DNA of 64,000 nucleotides. Origin: an uncultured Pelagibacteraceae bacterium (lineage in GTDB: Bacteria; Pseudomonadota; Alphaproteobacteria; Pelagibacterales; Pelagibacteraceae). Positions within the stretch are counted from its first letter, which is position 1, and each line of letters opens with the position of its first letter. The position numbers and the translations under genes are program-made. Below are positions 17,938 through 27,514 of the stretch, piece by piece. The notes beneath the pieces are model-generated. The model made no database searches, was not told the origin of the DNA, and was given only the letters and a program-made list of their open reading frames with translations. The stretch lies in assembly GCA_902596515.1 (NCBI GenBank), contig CACJUF010000001.1, positions 124,001 to 188,000 of the forward strand. The letters run 5' to 3'.

Positions 17938-18948
17938 TTATTTAACTGCTAAAGCCATTTCCATTAGCTTATCGCCACCTGGAACTTTATCAGCAAATGC
18001 CTTATGAGAAGATTTTTTCGCAATCTCTACCCATGCAGCATGGTCTTTTGCGTCCATGTATACTAATTTTACACCTGCAGCTTTATAAGCATCTTCAAAC
18101 TTTTTATCTAAGTTTTCTACTTGAGCTGTCATGTATTTCTCAGCAACTTTTCCAGCCTTCATTAAAGCTTTTTGCTGCTTAGAGTTTAAAGCATCAAAAG
18201 ACTTTTTTGACATCAAAATTGGCTCATACATAAACCATAGACCAAATTTTCCTGGAGGAGTAGCACATGAAACTTGTTCATAAATTTTGTAACTTACAAA
18301 ACTTCCTGAACTTGTGTTAGCACCTGTTAATACACCAGTTTGTAAACCTGTGTAAATTTCAGATGAAGGCATACTTTGTATACCAGCTCCAGCTGCTTCT
18401 AACATTTGGTTAAATGCTTTTCCTGCAGCTCTCATAACTTGACCTTTAGCATCGCTAGGATTTTTGATACATTTTGTTTTTGAAGCAAAACCACCACCTA
18501 ACCAAGCATCAGATAAAACTACAACACCTGCATCATTAATGATCTTTTTAATTTCAGTCATCATTGGACCTTTATTAAATCTTAATGCGTGGTCATGATT
18601 TTTTACTGTTCCAGGCATTAAAGTTGCATCAAATTCTGGATGGAATTTAGAAGCATATGCTAATGGAAAAGCAGAAATATCTAATTGACCAGTTGTCATT
18701 GGTTTCCACTGTTCTTTTGGTTTGTATAATGATTTAGCTGGGTAAATTCTAATATCTACTCCAACGTTTGCTTTTTTAACCTCGTCAGCAATGATTTGAA
18801 CCATTTCATGACGTGGGTCATAAGATCCATCAGCTCTTGGTGTACCTGGCCATTGGTGACTTGCTTTCAGCGTAACTGCATAAGCAGAACCAATAGTAGT
18901 AAAAACAAAAACTAATGAAGTTAAATATAAAGATATCTTTTTTAACAT
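17938..18948 (-). CDS. dctP: TRAP transporter substrate-binding protein (DctP-type)
   Basis: Periplasmic solute receptor of the TRAP system. 336 residues with a signal peptide ending around GSAYA (residues 20-24), then the mature start VTLKASHQWPG. The DctP family is supported by the KPKEQWKPMTTGQLD and LPSSEIYTGLQTGVLTGA-like regions; the latter carries the helix involved in carboxylate binding. Many DctP proteins bind organic acids, but this one's ligand is not predictable here. It is the first gene of the operon and is followed by a strong terminator. Confidence 0.9.
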   Translation of the reverse strand: MLKKISLYLTSLVFVFTTIGSAYAVTLKASHQWPGTPRADGSYDPRHEMVQIIADEVKKANVGVDIRIYPAKSLYKPKEQWKPMTTGQLDISAFPLAYASKFHPEFDATLMPGTVKNHDHALRFNKGPMMTEIKKIINDAGVVVLSDAWLGGGFASKTKCIKNPSDAKGQVMRAAGKAFNQMLEAAGAGIQSMPSSEIYTGLQTGVLTGANTSSGSFVSYKIYEQVSCATPPGKFGLWFMYEPILMSKKSFDALNSKQQKALMKAGKVAEKYMTAQVENLDKKFEDAYKAAGVKLVYMDAKDHAAWVEIAKKSSHKAFADKVPGGDKLMEMALAVK

Positions 18949-19043
18949 TATTTTTTCCCTCTATTGTTATTTTTAATAATTGAATTAAAGTGAACTTATT
19001 AATAAGAGTCAAGTCGTCAAAAACTCATGATATATATAATTAT

Positions 19044-20186
19044 ATGGATGGACCATTAAAAAACCTACTAGTAGTTGATTTAACAAGGGTATTAGTCGGT
19101 CCTTACTGCACAATGATACTATCAGACCTTGGTGCAAGAGTAATTAAAGTTGAAGCCCCAGAAATTGGAGATGACTCTAGAAAGTTTGGACCATTTATTA
19201 AAGATTACTCAGCCTATTTTATGTCATTGAATAGAGGTAAAGAAAGTATTGCACTGAATTTAAAGAACAGTGAGGATAAAAAAATTTTTGATAAAATTTT
19301 ATCTAAAGCAGATGTCTTAGTTGAAAATTTTAAACCAGGTACTTTGGAAAAGTGGGGTTATGGTTGGAAAGATATAAATAAAAAATATCCTAAATTAATT
19401 TACGCATCTGCTTCTGGATTTGGTCAAACCGGTCCTCTCAAAGAATTGCCTGCTTACGATATGGTTGTACAAGGTATGGGTGGATTAATGAGTGTAACTG
19501 GACAGCCTAATTCTGAACCAACTAGAGTTGGGACATCAATTGGTGACATCACTGCTGGTTTGTTTACAGCAATTGGAATTAATGCAGCTCTTTATGATAG
19601 ACAAAAAACAGGTAAAGGAATGTTTATTGATGTGTCAATGCTAGATTGTCAAATAGCAATTTTAGAAAATGCTATAGCTCGTTACTTAGCAAAAAATGAG
19701 ATACCAAAACCAATGGGGTCGCGTCATCCGTCAATTGCACCGTTCGAGGCTTTTAAAACAAAAGATAGCTACATTATTATAGCGGCTGGAAACGATAGAT
19801 TATTTGAAAAACTTTGTGAACTTTTAGTAATGCCTGAAATGAGTAAAGATCCTAAATTTTCTGACAATTCATCTAGAGCCAAAAATATGGATGAACTTAA
19901 AATAATTCTTGAAAAAAAATTAGCATCTAGATCGACCAGTGAATGGGTTAAAGATATGGAAAAAGAAAAAATTCCTTGTGGTCCAATATTCAATATTAAA
20001 GAAGCAGTAGAAAATCCTCAAGTAGATGCAAGAAACATGATTGTTAAAGCTTTTCATAAAGAAATTGGAGATTTTAAATTAGCTGGTAATCCAATTAAAA
20101 TGTCTACTTATAAAGATGAAAAAACTAGGGGTGATATCCCTGATTTAGACGAACACAGAGAAAAAATTTTAAAAGAATTTACTTAA
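19044..20186 (+). CDS. CaiB/BaiF-family CoA-transferase
   Basis: A class III CoA-transferase that moves CoA between carboxylic acids. Family features are [17 protein letters not shown] at the N terminus, VKVE-type strand [26 protein letters not shown], and the catalytic aspartate in FIDVSMLD. The ORF track begins 18 codons earlier, but that segment is unlike the family; the ATG at 19044 (MDGPLKNL) gives a normal 380-residue protein. The acid substrate is unknown. It is divergent from dctP, so the TRAP cargo could be its substrate, which is only a guess. Its stop shares TTAA with rpoZ. Confidence 0.85.
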   Translation: MDGPLKNLLVVDLTRVLVGPYCTMILSDLGARVIKVEAPEIGDDSRKFGPFIKDYSAYFMSLNRGKESIALNLKNSEDKKIFDKILSKADVLVENFKPGTLEKWGYGWKDINKKYPKLIYASASGFGQTGPLKELPAYDMVVQGMGGLMSVTGQPNSEPTRVGTSIGDITAGLFTAIGINAALYDRQKTGKGMFIDVSMLDCQIAILENAIARYLAKNEIPKPMGSRHPSIAPFEAFKTKDSYIIIAAGNDRLFEKLCELLVMPEMSKDPKFSDNSSRAKNMDELKIILEKKLASRSTSEWVKDMEKEKIPCGPIFNIKEAVENPQVDARNMIVKAFHKEIGDFKLAGNPIKMSTYKDEKTRGDIPDLDEHREKILKEFT

Positions 20187-20716
20187 TTATTCTCAGCTTC
20201 GTTTGAAGTATCTTGCTCAGTAGCTATATTTTCTGTTTCAGTTACTTCATCTAATGAAACATCTCCTTGCTCATCACCTGTTTCATCTGTTGCTGCTGTA
20301 TCAATGTCTGGTTTAGCAGTTTGAGATAGTTCTGCTAAATCTTCATTAGAAACTTGAATTTTTTCTGGAGTTTTTCTTGCTCTCTTAGATGGTAAAATAG
20401 GTGTACCACTTTTTGAAATTTCACCTTTATATAGACTTTCAAAATCATCACCTACGTCTTCATCATCCTCAGCACCATCGTCAACTTGCTCTACATGCTT
20501 TCTTAATTTGTAAACTGCACTTTCGGTAAGTTCATTTACTTTAATATTTTCCTCTGCAATTTCTCTTAGAGCTATAACTGTATTTTTGTCGTTATCTCTA
20601 TCTAAAGTTGGTTCTATTCCTGTGTTTAGCTGAGTTGCTCTTTCTTTAGCAACTAACACTAATTCATAAGGGCTCTCAACTTTATCGATACAATCTTCTA
20701 CTGTTACTCTAGCCAT
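20183..20716 (-). CDS. rpoZ: RNA polymerase omega subunit with long acidic C-terminal tail
   Basis: Omega assists RNA polymerase assembly. The N-terminal 70 residues are canonical: [19 protein letters not shown]-type [14 protein letters not shown], and [12 protein letters not shown]. The remaining residues form a low-complexity tail rich in Asp, Glu, Thr and Ser, including an acidic cluster [16 protein letters not shown], then a short basic patch [10 protein letters not shown]. At 177 residues it is much longer than typical omega (about 70-130). The stop overlaps the CoA-transferase stop (TTAA). Identity is secure; the tail's role is unknown. Confidence 0.92.
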   Translation of the reverse strand: MARVTVEDCIDKVESPYELVLVAKERATQLNTGIEPTLDRDNDKNTVIALREIAEENIKVNELTESAVYKLRKHVEQVDDGAEDDEDVGDDFESLYKGEISKSGTPILPSKRARKTPEKIQVSNEDLAELSQTAKPDIDTAATDETGDEQGDVSLDEVTETENIATEQDTSNEAENN

Positions 20717-20759
20717 GCGGTGTATCTATACAGTGATCTTTAGAAAATCAAGGAGAATT

Positions 20760-21965
20760 TTATAAATATTGTGGATTCAGCTTATTTCTAACAAAAAATA
20801 ATAAGACGGCAGCTAAAGAAATATAAATAAATGATACAAGAGCAACCTGTTCTATTGAAAATCCTGTATCAATTAAAAGACCAAACAATGCAGTGCCAAA
20901 TGCTGTTGAAAAAACCATTAATGCTGTGGTAAGTGCTTTTATAGAGCCAATGTATCTTACACCATAAATTTCTGCCCACGTTGAGGAACCCAGTACGTTT
21001 GCAAGTCCATTTGATATCCCAATTAAGCCTAAAAATAAGAAAGCTGAAAATGAAATGTCAAAATAAATTAAAACTATAGTCGAAATTAACAATGGAATAT
21101 TCATAAAAATAAGTAGTTTTCTGCTAGTAAATTTATCGATCAAAAAACCTGCAACTAGCAAAGTTATTACTGATAAAACTGAATAAACCATAAAAGATTG
21201 GGCAATTACATAAGTGCCCCAGCCTTTAGACTCTGTAATAAAAGATTGGTAAACAAAAACACCTGTTGCAATCCATGGCATAGCTAACATATTCAAACAA
21301 ACGATATAAAATCGATAATCTTTAAGAACTTCAATTCTTTTCCATTGTTTTATTTTTTGATTAAATTCTTCTTGGTTTGTCTCTTCTCTTGACTCAAAGT
21401 TTAAATTTTTTACTAAAATAAAAGAAGTAATTGGAAGAAATATCAAAACTAGTATTGAGATGTATAACCATAAATTTTGCCAAGATGTAATAGTAAGCAA
21501 ATATACAATTAAAACAGGTAATATAAATTCAGCAGTGGAAAGACCGAACCAACTTGTACTTAAAGCTTTTCCTCTAGATTTCGTAAAATATCTAGAGATT
21601 GTTGTTGTTGCTGTATGAGACATCATACCCTGACCTGAGAATCTCATTAAAAAAATTGCAATAAATAAAAAAGTTACCGAAGAAATCTTTGAAAAGAAAA
21701 AACACGAAAAAGATAAAAGTATTGTTACAAAAAATGCAAATTTAAATATATTGATATCATCTATTTTTTTTCCAACCCATATTAATAAAAAACTACTCAA
21801 TAAAGTTGCGGATGCATAAATCGTTCCAAATTGTCCCTGGGTGATAGATAATGCTTCTCGTATACTAGAGTTAAAAAGACCAAGAAAAAAACTCTGTCCA
21901 AAACTAGAAAAAAATGTAAATATGAAACCGAATATAATTACTTTTAAATTTAAACTTTTAAACAT
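20760..21965 (-). CDS. Major facilitator superfamily transporter
   Basis: A 401-residue polytopic protein with about 12 hydrophobic segments in the 6+6 MFS arrangement. The loop between TM2 and TM3 has IWVGKKIDDIN, a degenerate MFS motif A, and the equivalent loop in the second half has AGFLIDKFTSRKL. GQGMMSHTATTTISRYF in the first half recalls monocarboxylate/oxalate-formate antiporter-type MFS proteins. Substrate unknown. It starts 11 bp from the divergent dehydrogenase gene, so promoters must lie inside neighbouring coding sequence. Confidence 0.82.
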   Translation of the reverse strand: MFKSLNLKVIIFGFIFTFFSSFGQSFFLGLFNSSIREALSITQGQFGTIYASATLLSSFLLIWVGKKIDDINIFKFAFFVTILLSFSCFFFSKISSVTFLFIAIFLMRFSGQGMMSHTATTTISRYFTKSRGKALSTSWFGLSTAEFILPVLIVYLLTITSWQNLWLYISILVLIFLPITSFILVKNLNFESREETNQEEFNQKIKQWKRIEVLKDYRFYIVCLNMLAMPWIATGVFVYQSFITESKGWGTYVIAQSFMVYSVLSVITLLVAGFLIDKFTSRKLLIFMNIPLLISTIVLIYFDISFSAFLFLGLIGISNGLANVLGSSTWAEIYGVRYIGSIKALTTALMVFSTAFGTALFGLLIDTGFSIEQVALVSFIYISLAAVLLFFVRNKLNPQYL

Positions 21966-21976
21966 ATTAATTAATT

Positions 21977-22846
21977 ATGAGCTGTAATGTTGCTTTCATA
22001 GGTCTTGGTGTCATGGGTTATCCAATGGCAGGTTATATATCAAAAGGTGGACACAATGTAACTGTTTTTAACAGAACAAAATCCAAAGCTGAAAAATGGA
22101 TTAAAGAATACAAAGGGAATATTGCTGATACTCCGGCTGATGCAGCAAAAAATGCTGATTATGTTTTTACATGTGTTGGTAATGATGATGACTTATCAGA
22201 AGTAACAATTGGAAAAAAAGGTATTTATAATACTATTAAAAAAGGTGCTGTGCATATCGATAACACAACTGCATCAGCCTCAATAGCAAGAAAACTTTAT
22301 AAAAGTTCTAAGGCTCATGGATGGGGATTTTTGGATGCGCCAGTGTCAGGTGGACAAGCTGGTGCCGAAAATGGTGCTTTAACTGTGATGATTGGTGGAG
22401 ATCAAGATGATTTTGAAAAAGCAAAAGATAAAATTGATTGTTATAGTAAGAAAATGAAATTGCTTGGTAAAGCTGGTTCTGGACAATTAGCAAAAATGGT
22501 CAATCAAATTTGTATAGCAGGATTAGTTCAAGGTTTATCTGAGGGAATAAATTTTGGAATAAAAGCTGGGTTAAACATGGAAGATGTTATTGAAGTCATC
22601 TCAAAAGGTGCGGCTCAATCTTGGCAAATGGAAAATAGATACAAAACAATGATTGATGATAAGTTTGATTTTGGTTTTGCAGTTGATTGGATGAGAAAAG
22701 ATTTAAAGATTGCAATGGAAGAAGCTAAAAATAATGGATCATTGTTACCTATCACTGAACTAGTAGATAAATATTATGAAGAAGTGCAAATAATGGGTGG
22801 TAATCGTTGGGATACCTCAAGCTTAATAAAAAGATTTAGAAAGTAA
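21977..22846 (+). CDS. NAD(P)-dependent 3-hydroxyisobutyrate dehydrogenase-family protein
   Basis: A beta-hydroxyacid dehydrogenase that would oxidise a 3-hydroxy acid or reduce a semialdehyde. 289 residues with the nucleotide loop GLGVMGYPMAGYI, substrate-binding DAPVSGGQAGAENGAL, and the catalytic lysine in SGQLAKMVNQ. The VFNRTKSKAE stretch after the second beta strand suggests NADP rather than NAD preference. It could be 3-hydroxyisobutyrate, tartronate semialdehyde or succinic semialdehyde specific; these cannot be separated here. It is followed 3 bp later by the PNPOx-like gene. Confidence 0.85.
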   Translation: MSCNVAFIGLGVMGYPMAGYISKGGHNVTVFNRTKSKAEKWIKEYKGNIADTPADAAKNADYVFTCVGNDDDLSEVTIGKKGIYNTIKKGAVHIDNTTASASIARKLYKSSKAHGWGFLDAPVSGGQAGAENGALTVMIGGDQDDFEKAKDKIDCYSKKMKLLGKAGSGQLAKMVNQICIAGLVQGLSEGINFGIKAGLNMEDVIEVISKGAAQSWQMENRYKTMIDDKFDFGFAVDWMRKDLKIAMEEAKNNGSLLPITELVDKYYEEVQIMGGNRWDTSSLIKRFRK

Positions 22847-22849
22847 AGT

Positions 22850-23449
22850 ATGCATCCAGCATACTATGAAGATTTTGGGGAAATTCAAAATAAGTATTGG
22901 TCTATGTTAGATGATGCTGTGACCAATAGAGGCTCGCCATTTAGAATTCCAGTTTTTATTTGTGCTCATCAAAACGAAGTTGATGGTAGAATAGTTGTCT
23001 TACGTAAATCAGATAGAAAAAATAATCTGTTACAGTTTCATACTGATTTAAGATCCCCAAAAGTAGATATACTTAAAAAAAATAAGAATGCCTCTTTAGT
23101 TTTCTACGATAAAGAAGAAAAGATACAGTTAAGAGTTAAAGTAGAATGTGAGGTTAATAATCAAAATTCCATAACAGAGGAATCTTGGAAAAAAACTCAA
23201 CATATCAGTAGACGTTGTTATTTAACTGATAGCCCTCCTGGAACTTCATCAGAAAATCCAACTTCTGGAATGATATCTAAATTAGAAGATTTTGATTACA
23301 CTATGGAACAAAGTGAAGAAGGTTATAAAAATTTTACAGTTATAAAATGTAAAATTAAATCCATTGAGTGGCTATATCTTGCAGCTAAAGGTCACCGAAG
23401 AGCAAAATTTAATTTGGAAACTAATAAAAATGAATGGTTAATTCCATAA
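22850..23449 (+). CDS. Pyridoxamine 5'-phosphate oxidase-like flavoprotein
   Basis: A 199-residue split-barrel flavin-binding protein of the PNPOx-like group. Evidence is the layout: RGSPFRIPVF near the N terminus, DGRIVVLRKSDRKNNLLQFHTDLRSPKVD forming the FMN-phosphate region, SLVFYDKEEKIQLRV, and ISRRCYLTD(S)PPGTSSENP. It lacks the full canonical PdxH ending, so it may not be the vitamin B6 oxidase itself. It probably shares a transcript with the upstream dehydrogenase and downstream SemiSWEET gene. Confidence 0.72.
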   Translation: MHPAYYEDFGEIQNKYWSMLDDAVTNRGSPFRIPVFICAHQNEVDGRIVVLRKSDRKNNLLQFHTDLRSPKVDILKKNKNASLVFYDKEEKIQLRVKVECEVNNQNSITEESWKKTQHISRRCYLTDSPPGTSSENPTSGMISKLEDFDYTMEQSEEGYKNFTVIKCKIKSIEWLYLAAKGHRRAKFNLETNKNEWLIP

Positions 23450-23454
23450 ATGCG

Positions 23455-23715
23455 ATGATAGATTTTATTATAAAATATATTGGTTTTTTCGCAGCTTTTT
23501 GTACTACATTCGCTTTTTTACCCCAAGCTATAAAAGTTTATCAAACTAAAAGTACAAAAGATATTTCTCTTTATATGTTTTTAATATTTACAATTGGAGT
23601 TTTGTCTTGGCTTATATATGGATTAATAATAAAGGACTTACCAGTAATTTTAGCTAATGCTGTAACACTAATTTTAAGTTTTTTTATATTGATTTACAAA
23701 TTAAGATTTAAGTAA
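23455..23715 (+). CDS. SemiSWEET / MtN3-type PQ-loop transporter
   Basis: A small three-helix membrane protein of the SemiSWEET family, homologues of which act as dimers moving sugars. Three hydrophobic segments are seen with the PQ motif in FLPQAIKVYQTKSTKDIS and later SWLIYGLIIKDLP and NAVTLILSFF. The ORF track starts at 23434 inside the previous gene; the ATG at 23455 (MIDFIIK) avoids the overlap and gives 86 residues, the normal size. There is no strong Shine-Dalgarno site for either start. Substrate unknown. Confidence 0.85.
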   Translation: MIDFIIKYIGFFAAFCTTFAFLPQAIKVYQTKSTKDISLYMFLIFTIGVLSWLIYGLIIKDLPVILANAVTLILSFFILIYKLRFK

Positions 23716-23738
23716 TCAGAAAATTTTAAAAATATTTT

Positions 23739-24368
23739 TTATAAGAAATTAAAAATACTTTTTTTTATTGTTTCAGCAATAATCAATACTCCTTTTTCAT
23801 TAGGGTGTAATCCATCATCCTGATTAAAATTTGGGTTAAGAGCAACACCTTTTAATAAAAATGGAATTAATTCTATTTCAAATTTTTTTGATAAATCAGG
23901 ATAAATTTTATCAAATTCTTTTTTATAACTTAATCCATTTGTAGGTGAAGCAACCATACCTGCAAGAATTACCTTAATGTTATTATCTAGTATAATGTTA
24001 ATAATCTTGTCTAAATTTTGCTTTGTTTGATTTGGGTTAATTCTTCTTAACATGTCATTTGCTCCAAGACCAATAATTATCAAATCATAACTTTCATCTA
24101 ATAATTCATCTTCTATTCTATTTAAACCATCTAAAGAAGTGTTACCAGAGACACTGCCATTAAAAACTTGAGTTTCATATCCTTCAGATTTTAAACTTTT
24201 TTCTAAAATTACAGATAAATGATCCTTCTCAGGTAGGCCATAACCTGACATAAGGCTGTCACCAAATAATAATACTTTTTCTAATTTAATTTGTGATTTT
24301 TTTTCACCGCAACTTATTAATAAAATTGAAATTAAACTTAGGATAACGATCCCTAAAAGTTTTTTCAT
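23739..24368 (-). CDS. SGNH-hydrolase lipoprotein (TesA/arylesterase-like)
   Basis: A GDSL/SGNH esterase, similar to multifunctional acyl-CoA thioesterase I / lysophospholipase. All four blocks are visible: LLFGDSLMSGYG (catalytic Ser), GSVSGNTSLDG (Gly), IGLGANDML (Asn) and DDGLHPNEKG (Asp and His). The N terminus has a hydrophobic signal and a lipobox-like LISCGEK, so it is probably a periplasm-facing lipoprotein. 209 residues is normal. It follows the gamma-carbonic-anhydrase-like gene by 6 bp on the same strand. Confidence 0.85.
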   Translation of the reverse strand: MKKLLGIVILSLISILLISCGEKKSQIKLEKVLLFGDSLMSGYGLPEKDHLSVILEKSLKSEGYETQVFNGSVSGNTSLDGLNRIEDELLDESYDLIIIGLGANDMLRRINPNQTKQNLDKIINIILDNNIKVILAGMVASPTNGLSYKKEFDKIYPDLSKKFEIELIPFLLKGVALNPNFNQDDGLHPNEKGVLIIAETIKKSIFNFL

Positions 24369-24374
24369 AAATTT

Positions 24375-24887
24375 TTAAAAAATTGATTTAGAATATCTTT
24401 TCCAATTATCTTGATAATGTTTTGTATTTTCAATAATAGCTTTTTTTTCATCTTCCGTAATTTCTCTTACAACCTTACCAGGTGAGCCAATTACTAAAGA
24501 GTTGTCTGGAATTTCTTTGTTTTCTGTAATTAATGCTTTTGCTCCAATAAGACAGTTTTTTCCAATCTTTGCGTTATTTAAAATTACTGCTCCAATACCA
24601 ATTAAACTATTATCTCCTATGGTACAGCCGTGAAGCATAACCATATGTCCAACGGTAACATTCTTTCCAACTTTTAGCGGATAACCTGGATCAGTATGTA
24701 AAACACTTCCATCTTGAATATTAGATCCTTCACCAATATGAATATTTTCTACATCACCTCTTAAAGTTGCATTAAACCAAATACTAGAATTTTTTTCTAA
24801 AGTAACATCACCTATTATAGTTGCATTAGGTGCTACCCAATTTTCGCCAGAGTTTTTTGGTTTTTTATCTTTTAAATCGTAAAACAT
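24375..24887 (-). CDS. Gamma-carbonic anhydrase-like left-handed beta-helix protein
   Basis: A 170-residue hexapeptide-repeat protein of the gamma-CA / YrdA / PaaY group. Repeats run from about residue 18 to 135. Candidate metal histidines are in [10 protein letters not shown] and in [11 protein letters not shown], matching the His pattern of the family. A short C-terminal helix follows. Family members hydrate CO2 or act as thioesterases or have no known activity, so the reaction is open. It lies 20 bp from the divergent redoxin gene and probably shares an mRNA with the SGNH esterase. Confidence 0.82.
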   Translation of the reverse strand: MFYDLKDKKPKNSGENWVAPNATIIGDVTLEKNSSIWFNATLRGDVENIHIGEGSNIQDGSVLHTDPGYPLKVGKNVTVGHMVMLHGCTIGDNSLIGIGAVILNNAKIGKNCLIGAKALITENKEIPDNSLVIGSPGKVVREITEDEKKAIIENTKHYQDNWKRYSKSIF

Positions 24888-24907
24888 TATTTATATATTA
24901 TTACATT

Positions 24908-25462
24908 ATGCCCATACAAACTCCAATATGTGATTTTGGTCAAAAAGCTCATGACTTTAAGCTTAAATCAACAGAGGGTAAAATTCTTTCCTTAGCAGAT
25001 ATCAAAGGTGAAAAAGGAACGCTTATTATGTTTATCTGTAATCACTGTCCATATGTTAAAGCAGTAACGAAAGACATTGTTGAGGATTGTAAAAAATTAA
25101 AAGATGTCGGTATCAATTCAGTAGCTATTTGCGCTAATGATGCTGAAAATTATCCTGAAGACTCATTTGAAAATATGATTAAATTTTCAAAAGAAAACCA
25201 ATTTGGTTTCCCTTATTTAGTTGATGAAACTCAAGAAATTGCAAAAACTTATGATGCAGTGTGTACACCAGATTTTTTTGGTTATAATAAAGATTTAGAA
25301 CTTCAATATAGAGGAAGAGTGAGAGAACTAAAAAAATTGGTACCGGTAAGAGATGGGGACAGTGATCTATTAAAAGCAATGATACAAATTGCTGAAACTA
25401 ATAAAGGACCTGAGAACCAAATTCCTAGTGCTGGATGTGGTATTAAGTGGAAAACTAATTAA
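24908..25462 (+). CDS. Thioredoxin-fold redoxin (AhpC/TSA-like) with CNHC motif
   Basis: A 184-residue thioredoxin-fold protein, probably a thiol peroxidase or disulfide reductase. The motif FICNHCPYVKAV near residue 45 puts a CxxC-type pair (CNHC) at the end of the first strand, and VDETQEIAKTYDAVCTPDFF carries the cis-proline-type TPDF segment. The ORF track begins 26 codons upstream in the divergent gene; ATG 24908 (MPIQTPICDFG) gives a normal redoxin N terminus. There is no signal peptide, so it is cytoplasmic. Its stop overlaps the next gene's start by one base. Confidence 0.8.
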   Translation: MPIQTPICDFGQKAHDFKLKSTEGKILSLADIKGEKGTLIMFICNHCPYVKAVTKDIVEDCKKLKDVGINSVAICANDAENYPEDSFENMIKFSKENQFGFPYLVDETQEIAKTYDAVCTPDFFGYNKDLELQYRGRVRELKKLVPVRDGDSDLLKAMIQIAETNKGPENQIPSAGCGIKWKTN

Positions 25463-26544
25463 TGTTCATTATTGTTACCAGAACTTTCCCGCCAGAATTA
25501 GGTGGAATGCAAAGTTTGATGTGGGGTTTATCTCGTGAGATGTCAAAAAATTTTATGATTAAAGTTTTTGCAGATTATCAGGAAAATCATAAAGATTTTG
25601 ATGAACAAGCTAGTTTTTCAATTGAAAGAGTTGGTGGAATAAAATTTTTAAGAAAAATAAGAAAAGCTCAATTAATAAATGAATTTTTAAAAGAAAATAA
25701 AGTTGAGGGCATCATTGCTGATCACTGGAAGAGTTTAGAATTAATCAAAACTAATAAAAAAAAATATTGTTTAATTCATGGTAAGGAAATCAACCATCCT
25801 AGAGGAAGCTCATTAAATAAAAGAGTTGTAAAAGTTCTTAATAATGTAGAGAAAGTAATTGCGAATTCTGAATACACAAAGAATTTAGCAATAAATAATG
25901 GTGTAGAACAAAATAAAGTTATAGTCATAAACCCTGGGGCTGATCCAATTCAAGAATTAAATAAAAAATCTCTTGAGAAAGTTGAAAGTTTATTAAAAGT
26001 CAAAACACCAAGACTAATTACAGTTTCTAGATTTGATAAAAGAAAAAATCATGAAAAAGTAATTATGGCATTAAGAAATTTAAAACAACTATACCCTGAT
26101 ATTGTTTATATTTGTATTGGTTACGGTGATGAAGAGGAGAACATGAAAAAATTAGTTGAAGAATTAGATCTAACTTCACAAGTAATGTTTTTTAAAGATA
26201 TAAGTTCTGATTTAAAAAATGCTTTAGTAGCTAAATCCAATATCTTTGTCATGCCATCTATAATACATAAAACCTCTGTAGAAGGTTTTGGGATAGCTTA
26301 TGTTGAAGCTGCACAATATGGAGTTCCATCGTTAGGAGGAAAAGATGGTGGTGCATCCGATGCAATTGACCACGATAGAACTGGATTAATTTGTGATGGG
26401 AACAATCTAGATGACATTTATTCATCATTGAATTCAATGATTGAAAATAAAAAATATATTGAATTTGGAAAAAATGCCAAAGAGTATGTTTCAAAATTTC
26501 AATGGGATAAAATCTTTGAAGAATACAAAAAAATTCTTAATTAA
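25462..26544 (+). CDS. Glycosyltransferase family 4 protein
   Basis: A 360-residue GT-B fold glycosyltransferase using a nucleotide sugar donor. The N-terminal glycine-rich GGMQSLMWGL is the acceptor-side loop. VSRFDKRKNHEKVI starts the donor domain, and EGFGIAYVEAAQYGVP contains the EX7E-type donor site of GT4. Likely acts on LPS or a surface glycan; the sugar is unknown. It overlaps the redoxin by one base and converges with a GT9 gene, so two LPS-type transferases are neighbours on opposite strands. Confidence 0.87.
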   Translation: MFIIVTRTFPPELGGMQSLMWGLSREMSKNFMIKVFADYQENHKDFDEQASFSIERVGGIKFLRKIRKAQLINEFLKENKVEGIIADHWKSLELIKTNKKKYCLIHGKEINHPRGSSLNKRVVKVLNNVEKVIANSEYTKNLAINNGVEQNKVIVINPGADPIQELNKKSLEKVESLLKVKTPRLITVSRFDKRKNHEKVIMALRNLKQLYPDIVYICIGYGDEEENMKKLVEELDLTSQVMFFKDISSDLKNALVAKSNIFVMPSIIHKTSVEGFGIAYVEAAQYGVPSLGGKDGGASDAIDHDRTGLICDGNNLDDIYSSLNSMIENKKYIEFGKNAKEYVSKFQWDKIFEEYKKILN

Positions 26545-27482
26545 TTTAAAGAATTAACTAATCTTTCAAAAACTTTTTCTGCACTTAAATTATTTAAGTC
26601 TGTTACTTCAATTGCTTTAAAATTTTCTCTTTCAATGCTAACTTTGTAAGCAGTAGTATGTTTGCCAAATAAAGTTAGCCCTTTAGCTCCAACATGAGCT
26701 GCGATATGAGCAGGTCCTGTATCATTAGCAATAATAAAAGAGCTATCTTTGATCAAAGAAGTTAATTGAGAAATATCAAGCGCTTTTCCATTATCTAATA
26801 AAACTTGAGCATTTATTTCTTTTGCATCATTTATCTCAGATGGGCCCGGAGCTAAAACAATTTTATATTCGTTACCAAATTTATCTAAAATAAGTTTTAT
26901 AAGATCATTATAATAAGGCCATTTCTTAATATGTAAGTGAGGTGAGCAAAAAGGAAATAATAAAATAAATTTATTCAATTTGAAATGGTCTTTGATTTTA
27001 CTGATCTCAGAGCCAGCCCAACTAAAATTAGGATTTAAAGTATGAGATGTTTTTAGTCCTGATGTTTGTAATTGATGATTAAATCTGTCTAAAACAGAAT
27101 GTTTATCAAATTCATTTTTATCTATTACATCTGGCAAAGTAGTAATTGAGCTAGACCATGTTTCTTTTTGTGCTTTAGGAAAAAGAATATTTTTATAAAA
27201 ATTTGTTCTTGAAGAATTTTGAAGGTCGAAAACTTTTGAAAAACTATGTTTCTTAAGATCTCTCATTAAGAAGTATAAGTATATCAGATTATATCTTGGT
27301 AACCTTTTATCTAGAATTACTTCATGAATAAATGGATTTTTTTTAAAAACTTCTAAATAAGCTTTTGTAGTTAGTAAATAAATTCGATCATTTTTATGAT
27401 TTTCAGATATGTCTTGAATTGCACCACTTGCTTGAGCTATATCTCCTAATGATCCGTGTTTAATAATTAAAATATTAGACAT
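26541..27482 (-). CDS. Glycosyltransferase family 9 (heptosyltransferase-like)
   Basis: A GT9 family protein, the group that includes ADP-heptose:LPS heptosyltransferases WaaC/WaaF. The start ILIIKHGSLGDIAQASGA contains the conserved N-terminal loop with the catalytic-site aspartate, and NDTGPAHIAAHVGAKGLTLFG is the signature donor-binding block. 313 residues is usual. Probably adds a sugar to the LPS core. It converges with the GT4 gene with a shared TTAA stop and is 32 bp from the divergent DUF6165 gene. Confidence 0.88.
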   Translation of the reverse strand: MSNILIIKHGSLGDIAQASGAIQDISENHKNDRIYLLTTKAYLEVFKKNPFIHEVILDKRLPRYNLIYLYFLMRDLKKHSFSKVFDLQNSSRTNFYKNILFPKAQKETWSSSITTLPDVIDKNEFDKHSVLDRFNHQLQTSGLKTSHTLNPNFSWAGSEISKIKDHFKLNKFILLFPFCSPHLHIKKWPYYNDLIKLILDKFGNEYKIVLAPGPSEINDAKEINAQVLLDNGKALDISQLTSLIKDSSFIIANDTGPAHIAAHVGAKGLTLFGKHTTAYKVSIERENFKAIEVTDLNNLSAEKVFERLVNSLN

Positions 27483-27514
27483 ATTTATAACAAGATAGCA
27501 CAGTATTAAATTTT

